Assembly: GCF_006538345.1 (NCBI RefSeq)
Contig: NZ_BJKL01000001.1
Location: 186,001 to 250,000 of the forward strand
Source: Alteromonas sp. KUL49
GTDB lineage: Bacteria; Pseudomonadota; Gammaproteobacteria; Enterobacterales; Alteromonadaceae
Direction: 5' to 3'
DNA length: 64,000 bases
Shown here: positions 8,285 to 18,885 of the stretch, one piece after another
How the letters are laid out: every line of letters starts with the position of its first letter
Position numbering within the stretch: the first letter of the stretch is position 1
Program-made: the position numbers and the translations under genes
The notes under the pieces: generated by a model
The model's input: only the letters and a program-made list of their open reading frames with translations
The model's database searches: none
Told to the model about the DNA's origin: nothing

Positions 8285-10966
8285 TTATGCATTTTCTGGT
8301 TTTGGTGCGCTATTAAGCCGTTGATATAGCCATCCAATACCTACTAGAGACAGTCCTAGGCCTATAAATGAAATGGCGCGATACAAGCCCTCTAAGTTCG
8401 ACATATCAACTAAAAACGCCTTGAGCAGCACGATAGCCAGCAGTATGAAACCTGCTCGTCCAATACTATTGTAGTGCCTGATTTGGCTGACAAAAATCAT
8501 CAACGACGCGATTAATAACCACACTAACGAATACGTATAGAGTTCGGATTGCAAAATGTTGTCGTTAAACATGAGCGCGTTAGGGTGGTAAGCACCGCGA
8601 ATAAGTCCACTGATGTATAGAAACCCTAAAGCACCAACCACACAAAAGCATAATGTATGTAAACGCTGTGGGATAAGGTTGAACTTGGCTAACCCTGTTA
8701 AGACAACAGCGGTTAGTGCCCATTGCACCAATAGCCAGTTAAAAATAAAGCCATCTCCGGTGGGTTGAGGTGCAATGAACGGGTTGTTGGCCACTGACAC
8801 ATCCACATGCAGCAAACCTGCGCCGCAAGCCAGCGCTATGGCAAAGCCTCTGTACCATTTTGCCATTGAGGAGAATTGTGCTCGGTACAAATATACGCCT
8901 GACAAAACCAACCAATTAAATGCTAAAAGGACGTACCCTTGATATCCCATCGATATACTGGGGTATTCTCCTAGTAGTAAATAACTGGTTTCAGTGGTAG
9001 TTAATAGGGCTACTACATGCACACCAGCACCTTCAATCCATTGTTTTACTTCGTTAATAGGGTTGTGCTTGCGAGCAAACCAAAATATTCCTAGTACAAC
9101 GGGATAAACCACAATGCTCCAATGAATCCCCATAATGTGTTCACCAGAGTAATCGCTGAGCCATGGTGCAAAAGTGAGTCGACTGGTAATACATACCAAT
9201 GCCACCTTGTAGAGCCACGTAGGTAGAACCACCTCGTACTTTTTGCTGAGAAAGCTCATTGCAGCGACTTGCACACTGAGCGCCAATGTTAGTGTGGCGG
9301 CATCCAAAAGCATGGTTAGTGTGAGAGTCACACAGGCGTTGGCGAGCAAGGCGTAAGTAAGGCGATTTACCGTGACGTTGGAGCGCCCAACAGCGAGCGT
9401 ACTGACTATGGCGACTAAGCTTAGCTCGAGAGCCCACACTGGATAAAGATGAGGGGCAACCTCATTCGGAGACAAGGCGTAACTTATCCCTAGTAGAGAC
9501 ACTGGACTAACAATGAGTAGCAGTAAGTAAGCAGGTCGTTGAGTAAGGGTGATCATAGCCACGCTGTACACAAGGGCGACGAGAGCTGCGAGCTGAACAA
9601 AAAGATAGTTACCACTAAAGAGTAGTCTTAACTCGTCAATCTGCGCAGTTTTGGGCAATAGCAGGTAACTGTACAGGGAAAATGTCAGTGCAAGGTAGGG
9701 CCAAGTATCCAGCGCGCTGTATCGATGCGCTGCGCCCAGTAATACTGCAGCTATGGCGATATTGGCGATAACAATGTGACTCACGCTATCGAATAACGCA
9801 ATGCTTATCGCAAGCATAATCAGTGAAAAAAGAACGCCCAAGTGTTCCTTTCTAGGCATGAGTAACTGTGCTGTAGTGAGAGGGGCTGACATTGTGTTAA
9901 GTAAGCGCCAACCGGCAATATCACTGAGCACAAACAGATAAATGCTGAATAATGAAAATAGTAAGAGTGAGCTGAAATCACTGTTGGAAGCGAAGGTCAG
10001 GGAAATGCCAAACCAACTAAAATGAGCCGCAAAGGCAAGCCACCACAACCATGATTGTCTGACGGCTTGTGACAACCAGACTGCAGAGGTTGAAACCACC
10101 GCAGTATAAATAAGAAGTGCAGTAACGTTGTTACTGCCCGTAGATACCAGCAAAGGTACCGCATAAGCGCCGATGATCCCTATCCACGCCAATAAAGGGC
10201 CAAACCTAAAGGCCAGTGAGCTTGCAGCGAGTGCTACTGCGGCAAGTGCGATAAAGGCGGCTTGTGGTGATAGAAAATGGTAAAAATCAAAGGCGACCAA
10301 TACGATGGCATAACAAGTGACTACGCCTCCGCTAGCAATCGAAGCGCAGATATACGGTGTATTAATATTAAACCGTACTTTGTTTCTCGCCAGATATTCC
10401 GCAGCTGCAATAAGAAATACGCCAAAGGTGCCGCCAGCAATAATACGCACGATTGGAGGCAATAAACCCGCTTCGATAGCGTAGCGAGCGAGAAATACGC
10501 CACCAATAGCTAAAATCAAACCACCCAGCCATAACAATCCGTTTGCGCGGATAAAATCCGTGAAAGTATCGGCAAAGGACGGGCCCAATACGTCGGTAGA
10601 TTTAGGGGTGGGTGCTGCTGATGTTGTGTTAGTGGTTACGCTAGGTGTCACGCTAGATGCAAAGCTTGTTTTGACAGGTGACGTTTGCGCTGGCTTTTGT
10701 AGCTCAATATTAGCTGTGACTGGTGTTGTTTGTTTCGTCTGAGGCTCTTCAGAAGTTACACTGATATTCGTCGCGGAAGAGGAAGAAGGTGCCTTTAACG
10801 CAATTGACGTTTTTAGTGCCGCCAGTTGTTTCTCTAACCATTCTTGTTGTTTTTTTAGCTGGGCAATCTCGCTGGTAAGTCGGCTAATTTTTCCGTTGTG
10901 CGTGTAGGCCATTACAACGCCAATGAACACGAAAAGTATCAGTATGAGTGCGGCAAAAACTTCCAT
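8285..10966 (-). CDS. DUF2339 family large multi-pass membrane protein
   Basis: About 893 residues. An N-terminal TM helix is followed by a coiled-coil segment (KISRLTSEIAQLKKQQEWLEKQLAAL) and a Ser/Thr/Pro-rich linker to about residue 125. The remainder is a long run of more than twenty hydrophobic helices, the layout of DUF2339 membrane proteins. Function of the family is unknown. ATG 10966 (MEVFAALILILF) is chosen over TTG 10981 because GAGGGA lies just upstream. It is transcribed alone between prkB and the ion channel gene. Confidence 0.8.
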   Translation of the reverse strand: MEVFAALILILFVFIGVVMAYTHNGKISRLTSEIAQLKKQQEWLEKQLAALKTSIALKAPSSSSATNISVTSEEPQTKQTTPVTANIELQKPAQTSPVKTSFASSVTPSVTTNTTSAAPTPKSTDVLGPSFADTFTDFIRANGLLWLGGLILAIGGVFLARYAIEAGLLPPIVRIIAGGTFGVFLIAAAEYLARNKVRFNINTPYICASIASGGVVTCYAIVLVAFDFYHFLSPQAAFIALAAVALAASSLAFRFGPLLAWIGIIGAYAVPLLVSTGSNNVTALLIYTAVVSTSAVWLSQAVRQSWLWWLAFAAHFSWFGISLTFASNSDFSSLLLFSLFSIYLFVLSDIAGWRLLNTMSAPLTTAQLLMPRKEHLGVLFSLIMLAISIALFDSVSHIVIANIAIAAVLLGAAHRYSALDTWPYLALTFSLYSYLLLPKTAQIDELRLLFSGNYLFVQLAALVALVYSVAMITLTQRPAYLLLLIVSPVSLLGISYALSPNEVAPHLYPVWALELSLVAIVSTLAVGRSNVTVNRLTYALLANACVTLTLTMLLDAATLTLALSVQVAAMSFLSKKYEVVLPTWLYKVALVCITSRLTFAPWLSDYSGEHIMGIHWSIVVYPVVLGIFWFARKHNPINEVKQWIEGAGVHVVALLTTTETSYLLLGEYPSISMGYQGYVLLAFNWLVLSGVYLYRAQFSSMAKWYRGFAIALACGAGLLHVDVSVANNPFIAPQPTGDGFIFNWLLVQWALTAVVLTGLAKFNLIPQRLHTLCFCVVGALGFLYISGLIRGAYHPNALMFNDNILQSELYTYSLVWLLIASLMIFVSQIRHYNSIGRAGFILLAIVLLKAFLVDMSNLEGLYRAISFIGLGLSLVGIGWLYQRLNSAPKPENA

Positions 10967-11070
10967 TGCAATCCCTCGCAAATGTAAATATTTGTAATTT
11001 ATAGCATAATTGTTCGACTTATGTACTGAGATTTACAGTGCAAGGGCTCACATCAATGATGGCTTCTATG

Positions 11071-12012
11071 TTACTTGTAGGTTTTTTTGTCGTGAGGATC
11101 TCCGTGATGGTGTTGTAGCAATCGAATGATTAATCGTGCTTCTTCTTCATCCATAGCCAGTAAATCGCGAATCTTCTCAATGTGCTCCACATCATGGCGA
11201 CTCAGTTCACCATCGGCTAGGGCAGTTTCTACTGAGGCTTTGAAACGCTCCCTTCGCAATTGAATTTGTGCGGTAAAGCTCGATGACAAAATACCCGCAG
11301 GTAACGCGTAGAAACAAATACCCATGACGGTAATCAAACCGCCAAACACTTTTCCTAGCGGTGTGATAGGTACAACGTCACCGTAGCCTACTGTGGTGAG
11401 TGTCACTAAGGCCCACCACAACGAGGCTGGAATACTACTGAACTCTTCTGGTTGAGTAGCGTGTTCGATGTAGTAAATACAGGTAGCGGCAATAACCGTG
11501 AACAACATCAATATACTCAGCGCTGCCAGTAGAGCGTGAGCTTCGTTCTTAATGACCGTCACTAGGGTTTGTACTGAGCGAGAATAGCGACCCAGTTTCA
11601 TGATTCTGAACACTCGGAAAATACGTAAAATGCGCAAATCTAAGGTAAAAAACACGCTTAGGTAAAATGGGAGTATGGCGAGTAAATCGATAATCGCCAT
11701 GGGGCTCTTTAAGTATCGCCAGCGAAGCTGACGCTCGGACAAATGGGGGGCATTTTGTTGCGGTGCTGCTGCGCTACTCCACACTCTTAGAACGTACTCT
11801 ACAGTGAACAAAAACACAGAGACTATCTCAATGACAACCAGTTCAGTGTACCAATGCTGGCTGATATCAGACACGGTAGATACCATCATTGCCGTCACGT
11901 TGATGATGATGAGTACAATAAGTGCCATGTCGAACCACTTGCTGGCACTACGGTGAGTTTGCGCCTCCTGATAGGGCGTAAGGATCTGATAACACGTAGC
12001 TTTCAGTGACAT
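11071..12012 (-). CDS. Voltage-gated-type potassium channel
   Basis: 313-residue six-helix cation channel. S1-S3 lie in the first 120 residues. S4 is a regularly spaced arginine helix (RILRIFRVFRIMKLGRYSRS, 127-146). The pore loop carries the K+ selectivity filter TVGYGD at 207-212, followed by S6. The short cytoplasmic tail (LADGELSRHDVEHIEKIRDLLAMDEEEARLI) is charged and has no recognisable RCK/KTN domain. Such channels conduct K+ in response to membrane potential. It lies between purD and the DUF2339 gene with no sign of operon coupling. Confidence 0.88.
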   Translation of the reverse strand: MSLKATCYQILTPYQEAQTHRSASKWFDMALIVLIIINVTAMMVSTVSDISQHWYTELVVIEIVSVFLFTVEYVLRVWSSAAAPQQNAPHLSERQLRWRYLKSPMAIIDLLAILPFYLSVFFTLDLRILRIFRVFRIMKLGRYSRSVQTLVTVIKNEAHALLAALSILMLFTVIAATCIYYIEHATQPEEFSSIPASLWWALVTLTTVGYGDVVPITPLGKVFGGLITVMGICFYALPAGILSSSFTAQIQLRRERFKASVETALADGELSRHDVEHIEKIRDLLAMDEEEARLIIRLLQHHHGDPHDKKTYK

Positions 12013-12098
12013 TCACTCTGATACAATTTGCTGACTATGCATTTACCATAGCAAATTACGCAGTGATTAGTGAGGATATATTGGTAGAGAAGAGGGGC

Positions 12099-12130
12099 AA
12101 AAAAATGGCACCGAAGATTCGATGCCATTT
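12099..12130 (-). terminator. Intrinsic terminator after purD
   Basis: Read on the minus strand this is a stem AAATGGCATCGAA / TTCGGTGCCATTT with one G-T mismatch, followed by a run of T, about 10 bases beyond the purD stop. Confidence 0.75.
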
Positions 12131-12140
12131 CTAGAAAGCT

Positions 12141-13427
12141 TTACTCAGCTTCGCGAGCAATAGCGCGATAAGCAATATCGTTACGGAAATACACGCCTTC
12201 CCACTCGATTGCTTTCACTAGCTCATACGCTTGTTGTTGCGCTTCGGTTACCGTATTTCCTAGTGCCGTTGCACACAATACGCGACCACCACTGGTCACT
12301 ACTTCACCGTCTTTAAGTGCCGTACCCGCGTGGAAAACTTTACCTTCGAGCTGAGCCGCGGCATCTAAACCGTGAATCGCGTCACCTTTGTTGTAGCTAC
12401 CCGGGTAACCGCCAGCTGCTAGTACCACACCAACCGCTGCGTGCTCATCAAACTCAATAGTTTTACCCGCAAGTTCGCCCTTACACGCTGCCTGACACAA
12501 AGGAACAATGTCAGACTGCAAACGCAACATAATAGGTTGTGTTTCTGGATCGCCAAAACGACAGTTGTATTCAATCACCTTAGGTGTACCGTCGGCCATG
12601 ATCATTAAGCCAGCGTACAAGAAGCCCACATAATCATTACCTTCTGACGCCATGCCATTAACGGTAGGCATAATCACTTCATTCATGATGCGATCGTGAA
12701 TTTCTTGCGTAACCACAGGCGCAGGTGAATAAGCGCCCATACCACCGGTATTAGGACCTTGGTCACCGTCTTGTGCACGTTTGTGGTCTTGGCTGGTGGC
12801 AAACGGCAATACGTTTTTACCGTCAACCATCACGATAAAGGATGCTTCTTCACCGTCTAGGAACTCTTCGATAACGACACGACTGCCTGCTTCACCGAAA
12901 GCATTACCCGCGAGCATATCGCGAATAGCGTCTTCAGCTTCTTGCAAGGTCATTGCTACAATAACCCCTTTACCAGCAGCTAGGCCATCAGCTTTAACCA
13001 CGATGGGAGCACCTTTCTCACGAACGTAAGCAAGGGCTGGGTCAATCTCGGTAAAGTTTTGGTACTCTGCTGTAGGAATAGCGTGACGAGCAAGGAAATC
13101 TTTAGTGAACGCTTTTGAACCTTCAAGCTGTGCTGCAGCTTGAGTGGGTCCGAAGATAGTAAGACCAGCCTCGGTAAAGGCGTCTACTACACCTGCAACT
13201 AGCGGCGCTTCAGGGCCAACAATTGTCAGTTCAATACCGTTTTCTTTAGCAAAGGCAAGTAAACCGTCAATGTCATCTACGCTAATAGCAACATTTTCGA
13301 GTTTAGGCTCATTGGCTGTACCAGCATTACCCGGTGCAACGAATACGGTTGAAACTAAGGTAGACTGCGCTGCTTTGTATGCTAGCGCATGCTCGCGGCC
13401 ACCGCCGCCAATTACAAGTACGTTCAT
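12141..13427 (-). CDS. purD: Phosphoribosylamine-glycine ligase
   Basis: GAR synthetase, second step of de novo purine synthesis: 5-phosphoribosylamine + glycine + ATP give GAR. 428 residues of the ATP-grasp fold, starting with the typical N-terminal motif MNVLVIGGGGREHALAYK. ATP-binding and metal regions VVKADGLAAGKGVIVA, EASFIVMVDG, GPNTGGMGAYSPAP and EYNCRFGDPETQ are intact. ATG 13427 is used rather than the TTG one codon upstream. In many relatives purH and purD are adjacent; here an exported methyltransferase-like gene and a structured repeat lie between them. Confidence 0.95.
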   Translation of the reverse strand: MNVLVIGGGGREHALAYKAAQSTLVSTVFVAPGNAGTANEPKLENVAISVDDIDGLLAFAKENGIELTIVGPEAPLVAGVVDAFTEAGLTIFGPTQAAAQLEGSKAFTKDFLARHAIPTAEYQNFTEIDPALAYVREKGAPIVVKADGLAAGKGVIVAMTLQEAEDAIRDMLAGNAFGEAGSRVVIEEFLDGEEASFIVMVDGKNVLPFATSQDHKRAQDGDQGPNTGGMGAYSPAPVVTQEIHDRIMNEVIMPTVNGMASEGNDYVGFLYAGLMIMADGTPKVIEYNCRFGDPETQPIMLRLQSDIVPLCQAACKGELAGKTIEFDEHAAVGVVLAAGGYPGSYNKGDAIHGLDAAAQLEGKVFHAGTALKDGEVVTSGGRVLCATALGNTVTEAQQQAYELVKAIEWEGVYFRNDIAYRAIAREAE

Positions 13428-13468
13428 CAAGTGTTCCGATTAACCTTTAGGTTTTACAAATTTTAATG

Positions 13469-14254
13469 TCATGCGATTGCTCTCGCCAATCGCAAGGTAT
13501 TTTCTTTATCTTGGTCTTCTAGTGCTAAACGCGGAGGAAGTGTCCAAACACCGCGTGGGTGATCGGCAGTATCCATTGGGTTAGCATTTACGTCGCTGCT
13601 CGCTTCAAGCACAAAGCCCGCTTTTTGTGCTGCAGCAATAACGTAAGAGCGCTTCATGTAGCCACTCTTTTCCATGGCTGAATCATCCGCACTTTCTGGT
13701 AGCTCATGCTCTACTACACCAAGTACACCGCCTGGTTTAAGCGCTGCAAAGAAAGCGCCAAATGCATTGTCGATACCCTCGTCACCATGGCGCATATACC
13801 AGTTGTGAACGTTACGGAAGGTTAGCACCATATCCGCACTACCTGGTGCTGCAACTTCAAGTGCTTTCATTGGATCGAATGCTGTAACTTCTGTACCTTC
13901 GTATCGCATGCCTGGTTGAGTTTTTTCAACAAAGCTAGCCAGTGACTTTTTGTAATATTCGTTGCTAGATTCATCTACATAAAAGTGCGCAGCAACAAAT
14001 TGACCTTCTGCTTTTACTACTGGGTAAAGAATGTCGGTATACCAGCCACCACCCGGAGAAATTTCGACAACTGTCATTTCAGGCTGAAGACCAAAGAAGC
14101 GAAGGGTTTGTTGAGGGTTGCGGTATTCGTCACGAACTTTTGCAGCCGCTGAGCGAGCTTCACTCATGGCAGCATCGCTAATGGCATCTGCAGATACGTA
14201 AGTAGCAGACATTCCTAGCGTTGCAGCGAGAATAACTTGCGCTAATTTTTTCAT
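13469..14254 (-). CDS. Exported methyltransferase-like protein
   Basis: 261 residues with a clear Sec signal peptide (MKKLAQVILAATLGMSATYVSA). The mature part has a class I SAM-methyltransferase-like core: motif I region TVVEISPGGGWYTDIL, then ADMVLTFRNVHNWY and LKPGGVLGVVEHE. It resembles the predicted methyltransferase group COG4798. SAM is not expected in the periplasm, so either the protein has a different ligand or the fold is reused. The ATG at 14254 is preferred over the in-frame ATG at 14272 because AAGGA sits at the right distance before it. A large structured repeat lies just upstream. Confidence 0.75.
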   Translation of the reverse strand: MKKLAQVILAATLGMSATYVSADAISDAAMSEARSAAAKVRDEYRNPQQTLRFFGLQPEMTVVEISPGGGWYTDILYPVVKAEGQFVAAHFYVDESSNEYYKKSLASFVEKTQPGMRYEGTEVTAFDPMKALEVAAPGSADMVLTFRNVHNWYMRHGDEGIDNAFGAFFAALKPGGVLGVVEHELPESADDSAMEKSGYMKRSYVIAAAQKAGFVLEASSDVNANPMDTADHPRGVWTLPPRLALEDQDKENTLRLARAIA

Positions 14255-14420
14255 CTTGTTGTATTCCTTCATACGTCGTTATTAGGTGTTATTGGTTCTA
14301 GGCTTGTACTGAGCGGACTCAGATTTAGATTAAGCATAGCAAGATTGTATTGCACCTAGCTGACTTCCTGTCTAGAAATATCAGCGAGTTATCGCCAATT
14401 TTAACAGAATAGAAGAACAC

Positions 14421-14639
14421 AAAACCCCAGCAAACGCTCAACACCAGTCAATTAAGCATTTCAGGTTGCATTAGCTTCGTTGAGAGGAAGCAACAGGCTT
14501 TTTACCGCACGCCGCAAGCACATCCCTGTGGGCTCGGCTTCGGCATCCATGCCTCAGACGGCTGTAAAAAGCCCATTACTTCCTCTCGTAAACCAATCAC
14601 TTTGCTTAACTGACTGGTGTTAAGCAAACGCTGGTTTTA
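14421..14639. repeat. Nested inverted repeat, copy 1 of a structured intergenic element
   Basis: This fills most of the 392-base gap between the methyltransferase gene and purH. Outer arms 14421-14458 and 14603-14638 are complementary over about 30 positions (core AACACCAGTCA, then TTAAGCA). Nested inside, 14482-14505 pairs with 14564-14587 (GAGAGGAAG...CTTTTTAC with GTAAAAAG...CTTCCTCTC). The centre holds a small hairpin GGCATCCATGCC inside the block GCTTCGGCATCCATGCC. A second copy of the inner element lies at 25852-25950 in the same orientation. It is not coding. Confidence 0.8.
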
Positions 14640-14646
14640 TATATTA

Positions 14647-16245
14647 TTAATGGCGGAAGTGACGCATGCCAGTGAATACCATGGCAATGCCATGTTCATC
14701 TGCAGCAGCGATAACTTCTTCGTCACGCATTGAGCCACCAGGCTGAATGACGGCTTTAATGCCTGCTTCAGCTGCAGCGTCGATACCGTCGCGGAACGGG
14801 AAGAAAGCATCGGATGCCATGACAGAACCCGCAACTTCTAGGTTTTCATCTGCCGCTTTAATACCAGCAATTTTTGCAGAGTAAACACGGCTCATTTGGC
14901 CTGCGCCCACACCTACCGTCATACCGTCTTTGCAATAAACAATGGCGTTTGATTTAACGTATTTGGCCACTTTCCAGCAGAACATAAGGTCGCGTAGCTC
15001 TTCTTCTGAAGGTTGAGCTTTGGTAACCACTTTAAGGTCGTCCATATCTACCATACCGAAGTCACGCTCTTGTACTAGCAAACCGCCGTTAACGCGTTTG
15101 AAGTCATAACCGTCGGTAAGTTGGCCTGCCCAATCACCACATGCAAGAAGGCGAACGTTTTTCTTGGCACTAACGATAGTTTTAGCGTCTTCGCTAACGG
15201 TTGGAGCAATGATAACTTCAACGAATTGACGGTCAACAATAGCTTGAGCCGTAGGGCCGTCTAGTTCACGGTTAAAGGCAATAATGCCGCCAAATGCTGA
15301 GGTTGGGTCGGTTTTAAACGCGCGGTCATAAGCAGACAAAATGTCATCACCGATAGCTACACCACACGGGTTAGCGTGCTTAACGATAACGCAAGCTGGT
15401 TGATCGAATTCTTTCACACATTCTAGTGCTGCGTCTGTATCTGCGATGTTGTTGAACGACAGCTCTTTGCCTTGAAGTTGCTGAGCAGTAGCAACTGAGG
15501 CTTCTTGAATGTTGTTTTCAACGTAAAACGCGGCACTTTGGTGACTGTTTTCACCGTAACGCAAGTCCTGTTTTTTGCTCATTTGCACGTTGTAGGTACG
15601 CGGGAATTCACTTTCTGTTTCGCAGCAACCTGTTTCACACGTCGCGCTTTCAAGGCGAGCACCAAAATAGTTGGCGATCATGCCGTCGTATTCTGCTGTG
15701 TGTTCAAAGGCTTTAATGGCAAGGTCGAAACGCGTCTTGTACGTTAATGAACCTTCGTTGGCATTCATTTCTGCAAGTACAGTGTCGTAGTCTGATGCGT
15801 TTACCACTATGGTAACGTCTTTGTGGTTCTTCGCTGCTGCACGAACCATAGTAGGGCCACCGATATCGATGTTTTCAATAGCATCTTCAAGGGTGCAGTC
15901 TTCGTTAGCTACGGTTGCAGCAAATGGGTACAGATTAACAACCACCAAATCAATGGGCGCAATGTTGTTTTCTGCCATTACAGCTTCATCGGTACCACGA
16001 CGAGCAAGAATGCCACCGTGAATTTTGGGGTGAAGTGTTTTAACACGCCCCGCCATAATCTCTGGATGACCTGTGTGGTCAGAGACTTCGATAACTGGAA
16101 GGCCAGCTTCACCCAGTAACTTTGCGGTACCACCTGTCGACAGTAATTCTACGCCAGCGTTATGCAGCGCTGTGGCAAAATCCAGGATACCAGTTTTGTC
16201 TGAGACACTTAAAAGAGCACGTTGAATAGGTTTTGGTGTTTGCAT
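14647..16245 (-). CDS. purH: Bifunctional AICAR formyltransferase/IMP cyclohydrolase
   Basis: Last two steps of de novo IMP synthesis; 532 residues, full length. The N-terminal MGS-like IMP cyclohydrolase domain begins [19 protein letters not shown] and contains [11 protein letters not shown] and [13 protein letters not shown]. The C-terminal AICAR transformylase domain carries [45 protein letters not shown] and the terminal [10 protein letters not shown] short insertion rich in cysteine ([10 protein letters not shown], about residues 204-213) separates the two domains. It sits downstream of fis but is separated from it by a terminator. Confidence 0.96.
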   Translation of the reverse strand: MQTPKPIQRALLSVSDKTGILDFATALHNAGVELLSTGGTAKLLGEAGLPVIEVSDHTGHPEIMAGRVKTLHPKIHGGILARRGTDEAVMAENNIAPIDLVVVNLYPFAATVANEDCTLEDAIENIDIGGPTMVRAAAKNHKDVTIVVNASDYDTVLAEMNANEGSLTYKTRFDLAIKAFEHTAEYDGMIANYFGARLESATCETGCCETESEFPRTYNVQMSKKQDLRYGENSHQSAAFYVENNIQEASVATAQQLQGKELSFNNIADTDAALECVKEFDQPACVIVKHANPCGVAIGDDILSAYDRAFKTDPTSAFGGIIAFNRELDGPTAQAIVDRQFVEVIIAPTVSEDAKTIVSAKKNVRLLACGDWAGQLTDGYDFKRVNGGLLVQERDFGMVDMDDLKVVTKAQPSEEELRDLMFCWKVAKYVKSNAIVYCKDGMTVGVGAGQMSRVYSAKIAGIKAADENLEVAGSVMASDAFFPFRDGIDAAAEAGIKAVIQPGGSMRDEEVIAAADEHGIAMVFTGMRHFRH

Positions 16246-16275
16246 AAATGTTTAGCTTCAGTATTGGAGTGTGAA

Positions 16276-16302
16276 ACAAAAAGAGCACCTGTTGGTGCTC
16301 TT
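16276..16302 (-). terminator. Intrinsic terminator of dusB-fis
   Basis: On the minus strand, AGAGCACC and GGTGCTCT form an 8-bp perfect stem with a four-base loop, followed by TTTTTG. It lies about 25 bases after the fis stop and before the purH start. Confidence 0.85.
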
Positions 16303-16325
16303 GAGGTGGGCAAAGCCCAGAAATC

Positions 16326-16619
16326 TTAGTTCATGCCGTATTGCTTAAGCTTTTTGCGAAGCGTGCCACGGTTAATGCCCATCATTATTGCCGCGCGTGT
16401 TTGGTTTCCGCGGGTATAAGTCATGACTTCTTCAAGTAGCGGTGCTTCAACCTCTGCCAAAACCATCTCGTAAAGGTTGTCGATGTTGGCGTTGTCTAGT
16501 TGCTTAAGGTATTTGTTAACCGCCTGCTTTACTGAATCACGTAGTGGCTTTTGTGCCTGAGTCTGTGAAGGCGTTGTAACTGTAGTAGTGAAAGGAGAAG
16601 TCACATTTTGATCGAACAT
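16326..16619 (-). CDS. fis: DNA-binding protein Fis
   Basis: Nucleoid-associated factor that bends DNA and controls rRNA, growth-phase and recombination functions. 97 residues from ATG 16619 ([10 protein letters not shown]), matching the E. coli start; longer in-frame starts would run towards dusB and are rejected. The core [18 protein letters not shown] and the C-terminal helix-turn-helix [20 protein letters not shown] are almost identical to E. coli Fis. It follows dusB by about 30 bases, the conserved dusB-fis operon. Confidence 0.97.
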   Translation of the reverse strand: MFDQNVTSPFTTTVTTPSQTQAQKPLRDSVKQAVNKYLKQLDNANIDNLYEMVLAEVEAPLLEEVMTYTRGNQTRAAIMMGINRGTLRKKLKQYGMN

Positions 16620-16651
16620 AATACTGTCTTTTGCTCTTAAGTTAGTCATCA

Positions 16652-17650
16652 CTATGCTGCGGGAGAAATCTGTCGGGTTTCTCGTTGTTGCAGCGCTTGA
16701 AAATAAACGTTTAATGCTTCGAGTTGCGCGTTTGCGTCTTCGATAGCGTTAAACGATTTACGAAACTGACGATCCGTATCATGCTCCGCGAGATACCAGC
16801 CCACATGTTTACGGGCAATTCTTACACCGGTGACGTCGCCGTAAAATTCATGAACATTCGCCACGTGCTCGTGCAAAATGTCATATTGTTCCGTCATTGG
16901 TGGCGCAGATAACTTTTCGCCGGTTTCAAGGTAATGAAGGATTTGTTTAAAAATCCATGGGTTACCCTGTGCACCGCGGCCAATCATCACACCGTCCGCA
17001 CCTGTGTAATTGAGCACCTCTTGTGCTTTTTCTGGAGAAGTAATATCTCCGTTGGCAATCACTGGAATAGAGATCGCCGCCTTTATACGACGAATAGTGT
17101 CGTACTCAGCCATTCCTTTAAACATACAAGCTCGCGTTCTACCGTGAACTGCTAGCGACTGTATGCCGTTTTCCTCTGCAATGCGGGCGATATCGACCCC
17201 ATTGCGGTTTTCTGGGTCCCAACCGGTGCGTATTTTTAGCGTTACTGGAACATCAACCGCTGAAACAACAGCTTTGATTATAGATTCCACAGTGTCTGGA
17301 TATTGCAGTAATGCTGAACCAGCGAGCTTTTTATTGACCTTCTTTGCAGGGCAACCCATGTTGATGTCGATGATTTGTGCACCATTATCAACATTAAACT
17401 GTGCTGCCTGTGCCATAAGCTCTGGATCTGCACCCGCGATCTGCACTGAACGAAGACCTTCTTCGCCTTCGTGATTCATTCTTGCCATCGATTTTGGTGT
17501 ATTCCACACTTTGGGATTACTCGACAACATTTCTGATACCACCAAACCAGCACCCATACGCTTACACAATTGACGAAACGGACGATCTGTGATGCCAGCC
17601 ATAGGGGCAAGCATCAAATTGTTCTCTAATGTGTAAGGTCCAATCTGCAT
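16652..17650 (-). CDS. dusB: tRNA-dihydrouridine synthase B
   Basis: FMN-dependent enzyme reducing specific uridines in tRNA to dihydrouridine. 332 residues from ATG 17650 (MQIGPYTL), the start that matches E. coli DusB; TTG 17659 is in frame but less likely. TIM-barrel motifs are [20 protein letters not shown], the catalytic cysteine region [29 protein letters not shown] and [12 protein letters not shown]. It is the first gene of the dusB-fis operon. Confidence 0.96.
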   Translation of the reverse strand: MQIGPYTLENNLMLAPMAGITDRPFRQLCKRMGAGLVVSEMLSSNPKVWNTPKSMARMNHEGEEGLRSVQIAGADPELMAQAAQFNVDNGAQIIDINMGCPAKKVNKKLAGSALLQYPDTVESIIKAVVSAVDVPVTLKIRTGWDPENRNGVDIARIAEENGIQSLAVHGRTRACMFKGMAEYDTIRRIKAAISIPVIANGDITSPEKAQEVLNYTGADGVMIGRGAQGNPWIFKQILHYLETGEKLSAPPMTEQYDILHEHVANVHEFYGDVTGVRIARKHVGWYLAEHDTDRQFRKSFNAIEDANAQLEALNVYFQALQQRETRQISPAA

Positions 17651-17909
17651 GGGGCTCAATCAGTCTCGCTAACCTGGCGAATCAAATATCGCACAGAAAA
17701 TATACACCCGGCCAAAACGGGGCGCTAAGTGTACGTGTTTTCATATTGCTTGAAAAGGCTAAAAATCACACAAAATTTCACTTCTTAGTCTTGACAGTGA
17801 AAAAAATCTGTCACATTAGACGTCTATGAGTGATTTTGGTTTAAAAAATAATCAAAATTGCTTGGGGAGCACGGTTTAAAAGGGTTTTAAGTGGGGTATA
17901 AAATACCGT

Positions 17910-18791
17910 TTACTGATGTTTTATACCCGAAACTCGTGCCCATTCACCTTCAGTGGCACTTTTATCCAGCGTAAAGTTGGTTTGGTAGGCTGTTTCTATC
18001 TTCTCGATTTGCTCGGTGAGAATACCTGAAAGCACGAGTTTTCCTCCCACTTTACAGTACCCGGCAATGACGCTTTGTAATTCCAGTAATGGACCTGACA
18101 AAATGTTTGCGACAACCACATCTGCTTCCAGTGTAGGCTGGTCTTCTGGCAAGTAAACGCTAAGTCGGTCTTCGACCTGATTGCGTCGCGCATTTTCTTG
18201 AGTCGCTTGTAGGGCTTGTGGGTCGATATCAATACCAATGACTTCTTTGGCGCCGAGTTTTAACGCCGCTAGCGCTAAGATCCCAGAGCCACAGCCGAAA
18301 TCGACCACGGTTTTCCCTGCCATATCGATACCGTCTAACCATTGTAGACAAAGTGAGGTTGTGGGATGAGTTCCTGTACCAAAGGCCAAACCTGGGTCTA
18401 GCATCACGTTTACCGCCGTTGGATCTGGCACATCGCGCCAGCTTGGGCAAATCCATAGTCGCTCACCAAACTTCATAGGATGGAAGTTGTCCATCCATTC
18501 TCTCTCCCAGTCTTTGTCTTCGAGAGGCTCTAGCTTGTGTTTAAAACCCGGCCCAAGGATTTTAGATTTTTCTAAGCGCTTAACAATGGCAGGCATATCA
18601 ACCGTTGCTTCGAACAAACCGACCACTTGAGTGTCTGGCCACAACATGGTTTCGCCCGGCTTAGGCTCGTACATGGGCGTATCTTTCGCATCCACATAGG
18701 TCACCGCTTGAGACCCGTTGGCACGCAGCATTTCGCCAATGGCGTCTGCAAATTCAGGGGAAGTATCTATTCTAAGTTGTAGCCAAGCCAT
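17910..18791 (-). CDS. prmA: Ribosomal protein L11 methyltransferase
   Basis: SAM-dependent enzyme that trimethylates ribosomal protein L11. 293 residues from ATG 18791 ([13 protein letters not shown]), exactly the E. coli length; the frame is open for 61 more codons upstream but that part is unconserved. The N-terminal substrate domain is followed by the Rossmann domain with [38 protein letters not shown] and [10 protein letters not shown]. It is divergent from the broken solute-binding gene. In many relatives accB-accC lie just upstream of prmA; here they are 10 kb away. Confidence 0.96.
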   Translation of the reverse strand: MAWLQLRIDTSPEFADAIGEMLRANGSQAVTYVDAKDTPMYEPKPGETMLWPDTQVVGLFEATVDMPAIVKRLEKSKILGPGFKHKLEPLEDKDWEREWMDNFHPMKFGERLWICPSWRDVPDPTAVNVMLDPGLAFGTGTHPTTSLCLQWLDGIDMAGKTVVDFGCGSGILALAALKLGAKEVIGIDIDPQALQATQENARRNQVEDRLSVYLPEDQPTLEADVVVANILSGPLLELQSVIAGYCKVGGKLVLSGILTEQIEKIETAYQTNFTLDKSATEGEWARVSGIKHQ

Positions 18792-18885
18792 GGATATTGC
18801 CGATAGGTGATTTGGGCGGTATTGTACAGGTTGAGGTAAAAAAGCGAAACGCACTTTCTCACCACTTCGAGGATAACGCATAGCT

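Noticed and set aside
14421..14639. CRISPR array or transposon ends
   Set aside because: The repeats are inverted and nested, without regular spacers, a cas gene or a transposase.
15505..16119. Several open frames of 70-98 residues on the plus strand inside purH
   Set aside because: They lie fully opposite purH, have no ribosome site and no family resemblance.
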